DNA of 64,000 nucleotides. Origin: Pedobacter cryoconitis (GTDB lineage Bacteria > Bacteroidota > Bacteroidia > Sphingobacteriales > Sphingobacteriaceae). Positions within the stretch are counted from its first letter, which is position 1, and the number at the start of each line of letters is the position of its first letter. The position numbers and the translations under genes were made by a program. Positions 23,097 to 32,861 of this stretch are shown here, piece by piece. The notes under the pieces were generated by a model, which saw only the letters and a program-made list of their open reading frames with translations, was not told where the DNA came from and made no database searches. The stretch is from the NCBI GenBank assembly GCA_019352875.1, contig JAAAFW010000006.1:1457462-1521461 (forward strand), given 5' to 3'.

Positions 23097-24068
23097 ATGC
23101 CGGGAATAAATCAGATCAAGAAACCTATAGCTGCAGATATCGAAGTTTTTGAAGAAAAATTTAAAGCTTCTATGCATAGTGATGCCCCATTACTGGATCG
23201 TATTACGCATTATATTGTAAAAAGAAAGGGGAAGCAGATCAGACCTATGTTCGTCTTTTTTGCAGCCAAGCTTTGCGGTGGTATTCTGGAGTCAACACAT
23301 CGTGGTGCGGCATTAGTTGAACTATTGCATACAGCAACACTGGTTCATGATGATGTTGTCGACAATGCTTATGAACGCCGTGGGTTTTTCTCTATCAATG
23401 CTTTATGGAAGAATAAGATCGCAGTTCTTGTAGGAGACTATCTGCTGGCCAAAGGTCTGCTTCTATCGGTGAATAATAACGAATTTCGCTTGTTACAGAT
23501 TGTTTCCGAAGCTGTGAGGCAAATGAGTGAAGGTGAACTGCTTCAGATTGAAAAAGTTCGCCGTATGGATATCAGCGAGGAACTTTATTTTGATGTTATC
23601 CGCCAAAAAACAGCCTCATTAATTGCGTCATGCTGTGCTTGCGGTGCTGCCTCGGCTGGTGCAGATGATGCGCAGATTGCACAAATGCATGCTTTTGGTG
23701 AAAAAGTAGGAATAGCTTTCCAGATTAAGGATGATACTTTCGATTTCGGCACCGATGATGTCGGAAAACCACTTGGAATTGATATTAAAGAGAAGAAAGT
23801 TACGCTGCCTCTAATCTATGCGCTAAATCGTTCAGATAAGGCAGAAAAGAAAAGGATGATCAATCTGGTAAAAAATCATAAAGATGATCCTAAAAAGATA
23901 CAGGAAATCATTGATTTCGTAAATGAAAAAGAGGGAGTGCGTTATGCATCCGAAAAAATGGCCCAATATCAGCAGGAAGCGTTCGACATCTTATATACTT
24001 TTCCTGAAAGTGAGGCCAGGACTGGTCTTGAACAGCTTGTTCGTTATACAACAGAACGTAAAAAGTAA
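23097..24068 (+). CDS. Polyprenyl diphosphate synthase (trans type)
   Basis: A 323-residue class I isoprenyl diphosphate synthase. The first Asp-rich motif is LVHDDVVDNAYERRG near 83 and the second KDDTFDFGTDDVGKP near 212, with GKQIRPMFVFFAAKLCGG near 45 and the small residues around LLEQ region that set chain length. It condenses isopentenyl diphosphate units into a long all-trans chain, probably the side chain of menaquinone (octaprenyl or heptaprenyl class) by analogy to related Bacteroidota proteins. The exact product length cannot be read from sequence. The gene stands alone between ypdA and a peptidase gene. Confidence 0.93.
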   Translation: MPGINQIKKPIAADIEVFEEKFKASMHSDAPLLDRITHYIVKRKGKQIRPMFVFFAAKLCGGILESTHRGAALVELLHTATLVHDDVVDNAYERRGFFSINALWKNKIAVLVGDYLLAKGLLLSVNNNEFRLLQIVSEAVRQMSEGELLQIEKVRRMDISEELYFDVIRQKTASLIASCCACGAASAGADDAQIAQMHAFGEKVGIAFQIKDDTFDFGTDDVGKPLGIDIKEKKVTLPLIYALNRSDKAEKKRMINLVKNHKDDPKKIQEIIDFVNEKEGVRYASEKMAQYQQEAFDILYTFPESEARTGLEQLVRYTTERKK

Positions 24069-24151
24069 CAATCATCATACGAAAGCGGAATATCCAGGCT
24101 TAATTCTTTTTGATATTAAGAAATAACTTAATTTAATCAAAAAATAAGACC

Positions 24152-25603
24152 ATGAAGACCTCTTGCTTTCTCTTTTTATCGGCTTTCGCCGTGTCCGCTT
24201 ACGCTCAGGACAATTTTTCTCCGGCATTTAAACAAATTAATTCAGAAGTTCAGCAGCATTCCCTGGCTTATCCGACGCTGAAAGATGCGACCTCGACGAT
24301 AGGACACCGGTTAACCGGGTCTGCAAATGGTGCAAAAGCAGAAGAATATGCTTTCAATCTGTTGAAATCTTATGGATATGATGTACGTTACCAGCCATTT
24401 GAAGTGGAGAGCTGGAGCAGGTTGACTAATGAGACAAAAATTGGTGATGCGGTTTCAAATTTACATAAAGTCGCCTCGGTGGCACTTGCGCATTCACCCG
24501 TGAAAGCCGATGTAAGCGGAGAACTTGTAGATATGGGAAATGGTCTGGATGAGGATTATCAAAAGAAAGCAGACCAAGTAAAAGGAAAAATTGCACTTGT
24601 TTATCTAGGAGTTCTACCTGGTTCTCCAGCCGGAACACCGGGATTACACCGCTCCGAAAAGACAGCGCTGGCTACAAAATACGGAGCAACCGGTATCGTC
24701 ATTATTAATGGCGTTAAAAATGGGGTCCTGTTAACCGGTACAGCTTCTGTAACTGGTAAACTTATTCCAATACCAGCAGTTTGTATAGGATTGGAAGATG
24801 GAATGGCTCTTAAGGCAGAACTGGCTAAAAAACCTCAGTATGCAAATTTGAACATGACCAATTTCTCAGGTATGATTAAGGCCAGAAATGTAATTGCGAC
24901 ATTGAAAGGTACTGAACTTCCGAAAGAAAAGATCGTATTAGGCGGACACCTGGATAGCTGGGATTTGGCTACTGGTGCAATAGATAACGGTATTGGATCA
25001 TTCGCAATAATGGATATGGCCAGAACCTTTAAGAAGCTGAAATTGAAAACCAAAAGAACTGTCGAATTTGTTATGTTCATGGGAGAGGAGCAAGGCCTTT
25101 TAGGATCTAAAGCTTTTGTCCGTGACGCTAAAGCAAAAAACCAGTTAGGTGAAATTAAGTATATGCTTAACTACGACATGACTAACGATCCTAAAGGAGT
25201 TACGACGAGCCGGAAAGAAATGGAGAACCTGATTAAGGGCTGGGGTACACAAATTGCGCAGATCGATACAGGTTATAAGAATCTTTTCCGGGCAGGAGCC
25301 GGGCTCCATAGCGATCATCAGCCGTTTATGCTGGAAGGTATTCCTACTGCGGGCGGAACTGGCGGCAAATTGCCAAATAATTCGGGCCCTTTTTATCACT
25401 CAGATGGTGACGGTTTTCATCTTGTCGATGAGCAGGAATTGAAAAATACCGTGCGTTATTCGGCAATGTTAACTTATGCATTGGCTAATACACCTGTGAT
25501 CCCTGTGGGCAGGCAAACTGAGGATGAATTGAAAGATTTTCTTAAACAAAATAATCTTGAATTGCCTTTAAAGATAGCCGGTGACTGGCGTTGGACCGAT
25601 TAA
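24152..25603 (+). CDS. Secreted M28-family metallopeptidase
   Basis: A 483-residue exported aminopeptidase-like enzyme. Residues 1-19 are a signal peptide ending AYAQ. A protease-associated domain is inserted around 120-240 (VKGKIALVYLG, ATGIVIINGVKNG). The M28 zinc site follows: GGHLDSWDLATGAIDNGIGS (His and Asp), EEQGLLGSKAF (Glu pair), LNYDMTNDP, and GLHSDHQPFMLEGIP with the last His. It resembles glutamate carboxypeptidase/aminopeptidase of the M28 group. It probably trims peptides in the periplasm. Neighbours do not suggest a specific pathway. Confidence 0.92.
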   Translation: MKTSCFLFLSAFAVSAYAQDNFSPAFKQINSEVQQHSLAYPTLKDATSTIGHRLTGSANGAKAEEYAFNLLKSYGYDVRYQPFEVESWSRLTNETKIGDAVSNLHKVASVALAHSPVKADVSGELVDMGNGLDEDYQKKADQVKGKIALVYLGVLPGSPAGTPGLHRSEKTALATKYGATGIVIINGVKNGVLLTGTASVTGKLIPIPAVCIGLEDGMALKAELAKKPQYANLNMTNFSGMIKARNVIATLKGTELPKEKIVLGGHLDSWDLATGAIDNGIGSFAIMDMARTFKKLKLKTKRTVEFVMFMGEEQGLLGSKAFVRDAKAKNQLGEIKYMLNYDMTNDPKGVTTSRKEMENLIKGWGTQIAQIDTGYKNLFRAGAGLHSDHQPFMLEGIPTAGGTGGKLPNNSGPFYHSDGDGFHLVDEQELKNTVRYSAMLTYALANTPVIPVGRQTEDELKDFLKQNNLELPLKIAGDWRWTD

Positions 25604-25698
25604 GTGAGGTATTTTCGCTAAAAAATGCAGTTAAATAAGGCTATTGAGTAAATTCATCTATATTTACTCTTATATTATTTGTAATTCCAGCATTTTCC

Positions 25699-26709
25699 AT
25701 GCGTAATATCAATATCAAAGAACTAGCTAAAGCTCTAAATTTATCTACATCGACTGTTTCCCGGGCATTCCGGGATAACAGCGATATCAGCAGGGAAACG
25801 AAAGATAAGATACTTGCTGCGGCTAAAGAACTCAACTACCAGCCTAATCATTACGCGAGTAATCTTAGGGAACAGCGTAGTAAGACAATAGCCGTGATCG
25901 TTCCTGAATTGGCTAATAACTTTTTTTCTCAGGCAATTCATGGAATAGAGGGCGTTGCGCGAAGTAAGGGATATCATATCCTGATTTATGCAACAGATGA
26001 CGATTTCGAAAAAGAGGTTTCCTTTATCCGGCATTTGCATAATGGCAGGGCCGACGGTATTATCATGTCCGTTTCGGGTGAGGGGAATGATCCGACCTAT
26101 CTGAACGGCTTAAATAATAAACGGCTTCCACTGGTTTTTTTCGATAGGGTTTATGAGGACATTTCCGCACCACGAGTAATTACTAATGATTATGAAAGTA
26201 GTTTCGCAGCCACGCAACATCTCATTAAACAAGGTTGTCAGCGTATTGCTTATTTGGTAATCAACAAAAATCTTTCTATCGGTAAAACCAGGATGCAGGG
26301 GTATCTGGATGCTTTGGAAAAGTATGGAATACCATTTGATGATCATCTTGTTGTAGACTGCACTAATAGTTATCGTAAAAACGGGCAGATTCTGAAACAT
26401 ATGCTGCAGGAACTCAAACCAGATGGTGTATTCACATCAGTGGAGCGCCTTGCTTTCGCCACTTATACAGCCTGTCATGAATTAGGCGTTCAGATCCCTG
26501 AACAGTTAAAAGTCGTCGGGTTTTCAAGCCTTGAAATCGCACCATTATTAAATCCTTCTCTGACCACTGTTACTCAGCCGGCTACAAGAATTGGTGTGGA
26601 GGCAGCATCTCTTTTATTTAAGATGCTCGAGCAGCCGGAAACTGTAAACAGCAATGAACAAATAGTCCTGGTTTCCCGCTTAATCAAACGCCGATCGACC
26701 GCTGTTTAA
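25699..26709 (+). CDS. LacI-family transcriptional regulator of the maltose locus
   Basis: A 336-residue regulator with an N-terminal helix-turn-helix (INIKELAKALNLSTSTVSRAFRDNSDISRETKDKILAAAKELNYQPN, residues about 3-50), the hinge YASNLREQRSKT, and a periplasmic-binding-protein-like effector domain (about 60-336; PELANNFFSQAIHGIE, DGIIMSVSGEG, LVFFDRV, VVGFSSLEIAPLLNPSLTTVTQPA). It lies directly upstream of and in line with the susC-like gene, so control of the starch/maltose locus by a maltose-derived effector is the natural inference. A perfect GGGAACGTTCCC palindrome at 26877 is a good operator candidate. No susR-type gene is present. Confidence 0.93.
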   Translation: MRNINIKELAKALNLSTSTVSRAFRDNSDISRETKDKILAAAKELNYQPNHYASNLREQRSKTIAVIVPELANNFFSQAIHGIEGVARSKGYHILIYATDDDFEKEVSFIRHLHNGRADGIIMSVSGEGNDPTYLNGLNNKRLPLVFFDRVYEDISAPRVITNDYESSFAATQHLIKQGCQRIAYLVINKNLSIGKTRMQGYLDALEKYGIPFDDHLVVDCTNSYRKNGQILKHMLQELKPDGVFTSVERLAFATYTACHELGVQIPEQLKVVGFSSLEIAPLLNPSLTTVTQPATRIGVEAASLLFKMLEQPETVNSNEQIVLVSRLIKRRSTAV

Positions 26710-26754
26710 ATCAAATGTAGCCCCCGTTTTCTTTCGATTTAAAAACCCTTTTTT

Positions 26755-26780
26755 ACCCGGTATTTTCATGCCGGGTTTTC
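26755..26780 (+). terminator. Weak terminator after the LacI-type gene
   Basis: ACCCGG (26755-26760) pairs with CCGGGT (26771-26776), 10-nt loop, followed by TTT. The stem is only 6 bp. Confidence 0.5.
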
Positions 26781-26876
26781 GATGTTTTTCTGCTAAAAAA
26801 AATAACGATCCAACTGAAATACGCAGAATTCAGAAGAATTTCTCATCTGAATGCACGCTCTCTCTCTGATTATTCT

Positions 26877-26900
26877 GGGAACGTTCCCGGTATCGTTCCC
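26877..26900. promoter_or_regulatory. Candidate LacI-family operator, palindrome plus adjacent half site
   Basis: GGGAACGTTCCC (26877-26888) is a perfect 12-bp palindrome with the central CG typical of LacI-family operators. Next to it, GGTATCGTTCCC (26889-26900) is a second, degenerate copy. They lie 167 bp after the LacI-type gene and about 290 bp before susC. Confidence 0.6.
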
Positions 26901-26921
26901 GTAAAAAGGACATAAAGTCAC

Positions 26922-26982
26922 TTAGTGTACAAAAAACACTAATTATCGTTATTATTTGATTTAATAATCTGATTATTAGTGT
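26922..26982. repeat. Cluster of TTAGTGT boxes forming inverted repeats
   Basis: TTAGTGT is found at 26922-26928 and 26976-26982, and its complement ACACTAA at 26936-26942. The last two form a long imperfect hairpin with TTATTA/TAATAA inside it. A second regulator site or an mRNA leader structure are both possible. Confidence 0.5.
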
Positions 26983-27114
26983 ATTGTGTGTTGTTTATGA
27001 TTTTTGTATCGATTTGTATCTAAAAATTATTCTGCCAAAAAAGGGTATATTGAAGTATAAAATACTGCCATATAAAATATTTTAATATAATATTTTGATT
27101 TATGGATCTCAAGT

Positions 27115-27140
27115 GTAAATTTACTCCGAGTGTAATACAC
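27115..27140. repeat. Two short palindromes upstream of susC
   Basis: GTAAATTTAC (27115-27124) is a perfect palindrome and GTGTA-A-TACAC (27130-27140) is a palindrome around one base. They lie 42-67 nt before the susC ATG. Confidence 0.35.
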
Positions 27141-27181
27141 ACTGCTATTATCCAAATATATACCCCAAAAAAGTATAAAAT

Positions 27182-30139
27182 ATGAAGCTATTTTACATCA
27201 TGAGATACTGTCTGTTTTTCGTGCTTACTTTAAGCATACTGACCGCACAGGCTCAGACCGGAACAGTATCCGGAAAAGTGGTTGATGAAACAGGATTCGG
27301 TTTACCCGGAGCATCTGTACTCATCAAAGGACTTGGTAAGAGTTCGATGACCGATGGTAATGGTAATTATAAAATTACCGGTGTTGCAAACGGTCCGGTG
27401 TCGTTAACCGCAAGCTATATCGGTTATACATCAATAGAATCAGCAGTAACCGTAAGTGGTAATACTGTACTTGATTTTTCTTTGAAACCAGATGCGCAGA
27501 ATTTAAATGAAGTTGTCGTTATTGGTTATGGTACTGCACAGAAAAAAGATCTGACAGGTTCCATTACAACAGTAAGCTCTAAAGACTTTCAAGCAGGAAA
27601 CATTACCTCGCCGGAACAATTGATTTCCGGTAAAGTTGCCGGTGTATCTATTACATCCAATGGTGGGCAGCCAGGTTCTGGTAGTACTATTCGTGTCAGG
27701 GGAGGTGCTTCTTTGAATGCCAGTAATGATCCACTCATCGTAATTGACGGAATTCCATTCAGCGGTAACAAAATTGCCGGTTCTGCTAACGCATTGAGTC
27801 TTGTAAATCCAAATGATATCGAAACATTTACGATCTTAAAAGATGCAAATGCAACTGCTATTTACGGTTCGCGTGCCTCCAATGGTGTTATTTTGATTAC
27901 CACTAAGAAAGGTAAATCAGGTGAGCCACGCATTGACTTCAGTACAGTGAATTCCTACGCTACGGTTGCAAAAAAGGTTGACGTATTATCCGGTGATCAG
28001 ATCCGTGAATATGTAAATGCACATGGTACGCCGGAGCAGATCAGTTTATTAGGCTCGGCCAGTACAGATTGGCAGGACGTGATCTTCAACAATGCATTTA
28101 CTACAGATAATAACCTGAGTATTTCTGGAAGCTTCAAAGATATTCCTTACCGTGTTTCTGCTGGTTATCTTGATCAGAAAGGTTTGCTTATAACAGATCG
28201 TCTCAAACGTGCGTCAGGTGGAATTACGATTAACCCAACTTTCTTTGACAAACACCTGAAAGTAGATTTGAATCTGAAAGGTACAATCAGTGAATCACGT
28301 TTTGCGAATCAGGACGCAGTTGGTGCTGCAATACAATTTGATCCGACTCAAAGTATTTATGCAAACAACCAGTTTGGTGGCTACTATGAATGGGTAGGTT
28401 CGACAGGACAGCTGAATCCTAATGCGCCAAGAAATCCCCTTGGATTAATTGAGCAAAAAAATAATACAGGTTATGCAGATAGAAGTTTCGGTAATATGCG
28501 CCTGGATTACTCTTTCCACTTTCTTCCGGAATTACATGCCAATGCCAATGTAGGTTATGACGTGTCTAAAGGATATGGAAAAACTTTAATTCCTGCATAC
28601 GCTGCACAGAAATTCGCAAACTTAGGTGAGTCGACACAGTACGAAGAAGTTCAGCACAATAAACTAGTAGAATTCTACCTGAACTATTCCAAAGACCTGA
28701 AAGGTATTAACAGTAATATTAACGCAACTGCGGGTTACGGTTTTTATGACAATGCAGTTAAAACCTACAACTTTACAGCTTATAATGCAATCGGCGGAAT
28801 TCAGACGACACCGGTTTTTCCATATGATGTTCAGCAAAACAGATTGTTATCTTACTATGGCCGTTTAGTTTATACCCTTGCAGATAAATATATCTTATCA
28901 GGTACAATGCGTGCAGATGGTTCTTCTAAATTTAGTGAAGCTGGACGCTGGGGATATTTTCCATCTGCAGGTTTCACCTGGAGAGCGATTGATGAATCTT
29001 TCCTGAAAGACAGTAAGGTTCTTTCCGATTTAAAACTGCGTTTAAGTTACGGTATCACCGGTCAGCAGGATGGCATATCGAATTACAGTTACATGCCTAA
29101 TTATTACAGCAGTGTAAATGAAGCTCAATATCAGATAGGAGATAAATTTTATCACTTCTTCTCGCCGCTTGCTTACGATAAAGATTTGAAATGGGAAACT
29201 TCTGAGACTTACAATGCTGGTTTGGATTATGGTTTCTTCAACGGAAGAGTGTTTGGTAGTGTCGATGTTTACTATAAAAAAACCAAAGACTTGTTAAGTA
29301 CCGTACCTATTCCAGTTGGAACCAACTTTAGTAACCTGTTACTGACCAATGTGGGTAATATGGAGAATAAAGGTATCGAGGCTAGTATTAACGTCGCATT
29401 GATTAAAAGCAATGACATCAACTGGGATATGGGTTTCAATGTTACCTACAATAAAAATAAAGTAACTAATCTTTCCCTGAACCCGGATCCGAATTTTAAG
29501 ATCGGAGCAGGCAATATCACTGGTGCAACAGGTACCACGCTGAAATGGAATGCAGCTAATTACAATCCTGCAGCATTCTTCGTTTACAAACAAGTATATG
29601 ATACAAATGGTAAACCACTTGAGGGTGTTTATGAAGACCTAAATGGAGATGGAGTAGTGACAGAGCAGGACAGGTATTTCTACCATGCACCGGCACCTAA
29701 GTACATTATGGGTTTTACAACTTCATTTAATTATAAAAAATGGACATTGAGCACTGTTCTGCGTGCCAACCTGGGTAATTATATCTATGATAATGTGTCG
29801 TCCAACTTTGGTGTAGACAGAAACGTATTGAGCCCTAGTGGACTGATTAACAATGCTGCCGTTGATCTGATGAACACAGGATTCTCTAATAACCAGTACC
29901 TGAGTGACTACTATATCCGTAATGCTTCTTTCCTGAAAATGGATAATGCAGGTCTGGCTTATAACTTCGGTCCGCTTGGTCCGAATTCCAAAGCTACTTT
30001 ACGTATAACCGCCAATGTGCAGAATGTGTTCGTGATTTCCGACTATAAAGGACTTGATCCGGAGATTGGCAGTGGTGTCGACTATAATTTATACCCAAGA
30101 CCAAGAACCTATAGTTTAGGCTTAAACTTAGGATTTTAA
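27182..30139 (+). CDS. SusC/RagA-family TonB-dependent outer-membrane transporter
   Basis: A 985-residue outer-membrane channel that imports glycans together with a SusD lipoprotein. After the signal peptide (to about 26, LTAQAQ) comes the carboxypeptidase-D-like regulatory domain (GTVSGKVVDETGFGLPGASVLIKG, about 28-105), a TonB-box-like segment ending in NEVVVIGYGTAQKKDLTGSI, the plug domain (about 120-230, with GVSITSNGGQPGSGSTIRVRGGASLNASNDPLIVIDGIP and LKDANATAIYGSRASNGVILITTKKG) and the beta-barrel to the final residue Phe (NLGF). Length is normal. A second ATG six codons in (27200) is a possible alternative start. Maltooligosaccharides are the inferred substrate because of the neighbouring GH13 and GH65 genes. 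Confidence 0.96.
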   Translation: MKLFYIMRYCLFFVLTLSILTAQAQTGTVSGKVVDETGFGLPGASVLIKGLGKSSMTDGNGNYKITGVANGPVSLTASYIGYTSIESAVTVSGNTVLDFSLKPDAQNLNEVVVIGYGTAQKKDLTGSITTVSSKDFQAGNITSPEQLISGKVAGVSITSNGGQPGSGSTIRVRGGASLNASNDPLIVIDGIPFSGNKIAGSANALSLVNPNDIETFTILKDANATAIYGSRASNGVILITTKKGKSGEPRIDFSTVNSYATVAKKVDVLSGDQIREYVNAHGTPEQISLLGSASTDWQDVIFNNAFTTDNNLSISGSFKDIPYRVSAGYLDQKGLLITDRLKRASGGITINPTFFDKHLKVDLNLKGTISESRFANQDAVGAAIQFDPTQSIYANNQFGGYYEWVGSTGQLNPNAPRNPLGLIEQKNNTGYADRSFGNMRLDYSFHFLPELHANANVGYDVSKGYGKTLIPAYAAQKFANLGESTQYEEVQHNKLVEFYLNYSKDLKGINSNINATAGYGFYDNAVKTYNFTAYNAIGGIQTTPVFPYDVQQNRLLSYYGRLVYTLADKYILSGTMRADGSSKFSEAGRWGYFPSAGFTWRAIDESFLKDSKVLSDLKLRLSYGITGQQDGISNYSYMPNYYSSVNEAQYQIGDKFYHFFSPLAYDKDLKWETSETYNAGLDYGFFNGRVFGSVDVYYKKTKDLLSTVPIPVGTNFSNLLLTNVGNMENKGIEASINVALIKSNDINWDMGFNVTYNKNKVTNLSLNPDPNFKIGAGNITGATGTTLKWNAANYNPAAFFVYKQVYDTNGKPLEGVYEDLNGDGVVTEQDRYFYHAPAPKYIMGFTTSFNYKKWTLSTVLRANLGNYIYDNVSSNFGVDRNVLSPSGLINNAAVDLMNTGFSNNQYLSDYYIRNASFLKMDNAGLAYNFGPLGPNSKATLRITANVQNVFVISDYKGLDPEIGSGVDYNLYPRPRTYSLGLNLGF

Positions 30140-30233
30140 TCAAATTTTGATCGTCGGTTGAATGACCAGCTGATTTCTGAATTTAAAGTCGGGAATCAGT
30201 TCTGAAACATACAATCGCTTAAAAAATATACGA

Positions 30234-31805
30234 ATGAAAACATTACATAAAATATTAACCGGAGGAGCCATCCTATTAGCTTCTTTTACGGCTTGTAAAA
30301 AGGATCTTAATCTGAAACCTACAAATGACATCACGGCAGATAAAGTTTATTCTACTCCGGAAGGTTACAAACAGGTCTTATTTAAAGTTTATGCCAGTTT
30401 TGCAACAACCAGTGGTAAAGGTTCTGGTGACAGCGACCTTGGCGGTATTGATGCAGGTGCCTCTGACTTTTTCAGATTATACTGGAATGCACAGGAACTG
30501 ACAACAGATGAAGCCCTTTGTGTCTGGAATGATCCCGGAGTATTCGACCTGAACTATCAAACTTACACTTCTGATAACATTATACTTCAGGGATTATATA
30601 CCCGCAGTATTTACCAGATCACACTTGCCAATGAATTTTTAAGAGAAAGTACGCCAGAGAAACTGGCTTCCAGGAATATTTCGGGTGCAGATGCATCAGA
30701 AATTACTGCCTCACGTGCAGAAGCACGTTTCCTTCGTGCTTATCAGTATTGGGTCTTAATGGATATGTTCGGTAATCCACCATTTCTGACAGAAGCAAAT
30801 GAAATTGGAAAAGTTGCACCTAAACAAATTAAGCGTGCCGATTTATTTAACTATGTTGAATCAGAATTACTGGCTATTGAAAATGAACTACCAGTAAGCA
30901 ATGAATACGGCAGAGCAACCCGTGCAGCCGGACAGATGTTATTATCCAGAGTTTATCTGAATGCTGCAGTGTATACCGGTACTGCAAAAAATACGGAGGC
31001 AGTTAATTATGCGTCTAAAGTTATAGGTGGTGGTTATAGATTACACAGCCAGTATAAAAACCTGTTTCTGTCTGACAATAACCAGGGAAATCCAGAGACA
31101 ATTTTTGCGATCAATTACGATGCTAATTTTACGCAGAATTTCGGCGGTACAACTTTTCTGATCAATGCTGCTATCAGCAGTGATATGGATCCGGCTTCCT
31201 TTGGTGTTCCAAATGGTGGCTGGGGTGGTATTCGTTCTGCTTCGACTTTACCATTGATGTTCGGTGATTACAGCGGTAATACCGATAAAAGGGCAATGTT
31301 CTTTGCTGGTAAACTGGAGAATGATAATATCGCAGTTTTCAAAGATGGTCTGGCAGTAATTAAATTTAGAAATGTTTCTCAGGGCGGTATAACGCCACCT
31401 TCGAATGCCGGAACATTCAGTTCAGTTGATTTTCCACTTTTCCGCTTACCGGAAGCCTATCTGAATTATGCAGAAGGTGTATTGCGCGGTGGCGGCGGTA
31501 CAACCAGTCAGGCATTGGCTTATGTGAATCTGTTACGTCAACGTGCTTACGGTAATGATTCCGGCCGTCTGAATTCAATCAGCCTTGATGTCATTCTATC
31601 GGAAAGAGCTAAAGAATTTTATTGGGAAGGCTATAGACGTACTGACCTGATCCGTTTCGGAAAGTTCACAGACGGGTCCTATTTATGGCCGTTTAAAGGT
31701 GGAATAAAAGGTGGAAGAGGAGTCGAGGCTACACGCGCACTTTTCCCGTTACCATCGGCAGATCTGATTGCCAACCCTAACTTAACTCAAAACCCTGGTT
31801 ACTAA
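30234..31805 (+). CDS. SusD/RagB-family surface lipoprotein
   Basis: A 523-residue glycan-binding lipoprotein that forms the lid of the SusC channel. Lipobox LLASFTAC with Cys at 21, followed by KKDLNLKPTNDITADKVYSTPEGYKQVLFKVYASF, a typical SusD N-terminus. TPR-like helices carry ARFLRAYQYWVLMDMFGNPPF near 165, and the C-terminal part has RLPEAYLNYAEGVLRGGG and ILSERAKEFYWEGYRRTDLIRFGKF. The protein ends NPNLTQNPGY as usual. Spaced 94 nt after susC; same transcript assumed. Confidence 0.96.
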   Translation: MKTLHKILTGGAILLASFTACKKDLNLKPTNDITADKVYSTPEGYKQVLFKVYASFATTSGKGSGDSDLGGIDAGASDFFRLYWNAQELTTDEALCVWNDPGVFDLNYQTYTSDNIILQGLYTRSIYQITLANEFLRESTPEKLASRNISGADASEITASRAEARFLRAYQYWVLMDMFGNPPFLTEANEIGKVAPKQIKRADLFNYVESELLAIENELPVSNEYGRATRAAGQMLLSRVYLNAAVYTGTAKNTEAVNYASKVIGGGYRLHSQYKNLFLSDNNQGNPETIFAINYDANFTQNFGGTTFLINAAISSDMDPASFGVPNGGWGGIRSASTLPLMFGDYSGNTDKRAMFFAGKLENDNIAVFKDGLAVIKFRNVSQGGITPPSNAGTFSSVDFPLFRLPEAYLNYAEGVLRGGGGTTSQALAYVNLLRQRAYGNDSGRLNSISLDVILSERAKEFYWEGYRRTDLIRFGKFTDGSYLWPFKGGIKGGRGVEATRALFPLPSADLIANPNLTQNPGY

Positions 31806-31818
31806 AAGATACATAGAT

Positions 31819-32856
31819 ATGAAATCGATTTTCATGAATACTATAGCATACAGCATGCTCCTGCTGATGTTTGTTTCCTGTAAAAAGGACGAGACGCAAA
31901 CCGTCGCAGGTAATGGAACTGCGCCCACGCTTGCTGTAAATGCACAATCCATCATTCTTGATGAAACTAAGGCAGATGAAACTGCTTTGAACTTTACCTG
32001 GAATGCGTCATCATTCGGATTTAAAGCAGGTATTTCTTACGCAATCGAACTTGACCTGGCTGGAAATAACTTTAAATCGCCTAAAGAGGTAGCTGCCGGA
32101 GCGCAACTAAAACATGATTTTATAGTGGCAGACCTGAATAGCCTGGTCAACCAGCTGGGTATGACGCCAGGAGTTTCGGCTGAACTGGAGGTTAGGGTTA
32201 AAGCGTCTATCAGTGATAAATATACACCAGCTTATAGCAATGTGATCAAATTACAGATTACACCATACCTGGTTGAAATTTCCTATCCTTCATTGTACGT
32301 TCCCGGATCATTCCAGGGCTGGGATCCCGCTACAGCACCTAAAGTCTCCTCCGTTGAAGACAATGGAATTTACGAGGGATACATTTACTTAAAAGATGCA
32401 GAAAATACCTTCAAATTTACATCTGCACCTAACTGGGATAATGTGAATTACGGTGAATCTTCTCCAGGTAAACTGAATGAAGGCGGTGGTGAGAACATTA
32501 CCATAAAAGGTGCCGGTTATTACCTGTTAAAAGTTGATACTAAGAAACTGACTTATACTGCAGTTAAAACAACTTGGGGTATTATTGGTGATGCGACTGG
32601 TTCCTGGGATGCTGATACCCCGTTAATTTACGACGCGGGTAGCGGAAACTGGACGATTACGAAGAACTTATCTGCAGGTGCATTTAAATTTCGCGGTAAT
32701 GCAGATTGGGACATGAACTTTGGTGACAATAAACCTGCTGATGGCAAATTGAAGTCAAATGGGGAGAATATCCCGATTGCTGCCGCAGGCAGCTACCGGG
32801 TAACTTTAAAGTTGAGTACGCCGGGTAACTACAGTTACAGTATAGAAAAATTATAA
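31819..32856 (+). CDS. SusE/SusF-like starch-binding surface lipoprotein
   Basis: A 345-residue lipoprotein (lipobox LMFVSC). The N-terminal half (about 30-150) matches the SusE domain with LDETKADETALNFTWNASSFG and VKLQITPYL. The C-terminal half has two tandem carbohydrate-binding modules of the SusE/F type: first VPGSFQGWDPATAPKVSSVEDNGIYEGYIYL...FKFTSAPNWDNVNYG (about 155-250), second IIGDATGSWDADTPLIYDAGSGNWTI...FKFRGNADWDMNFGD (about 255-345). These place starch at the cell surface; they are not enzymes. The gene follows susD by 13 nt. Confidence 0.92.
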   Translation: MKSIFMNTIAYSMLLLMFVSCKKDETQTVAGNGTAPTLAVNAQSIILDETKADETALNFTWNASSFGFKAGISYAIELDLAGNNFKSPKEVAAGAQLKHDFIVADLNSLVNQLGMTPGVSAELEVRVKASISDKYTPAYSNVIKLQITPYLVEISYPSLYVPGSFQGWDPATAPKVSSVEDNGIYEGYIYLKDAENTFKFTSAPNWDNVNYGESSPGKLNEGGGENITIKGAGYYLLKVDTKKLTYTAVKTTWGIIGDATGSWDADTPLIYDAGSGNWTITKNLSAGAFKFRGNADWDMNFGDNKPADGKLKSNGENIPIAAAGSYRVTLKLSTPGNYSYSIEKL

Positions 32857-32861
32857 GAGCT

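Larger units (their letters stand above)
26710..27181. other. 472-nt non-coding regulatory region before susC
   Basis: No open frame with coding character is seen. The region holds a weak terminator (26755-26780), a LacI-type operator candidate (26877-26900), three copies of the heptamer TTAGTGT in both orientations (26922-26982), and two short palindromes close to the susC start (27115-27140). The rest is very A/T-rich. I find no exact TAnnTTTG box. Confidence 0.6.
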
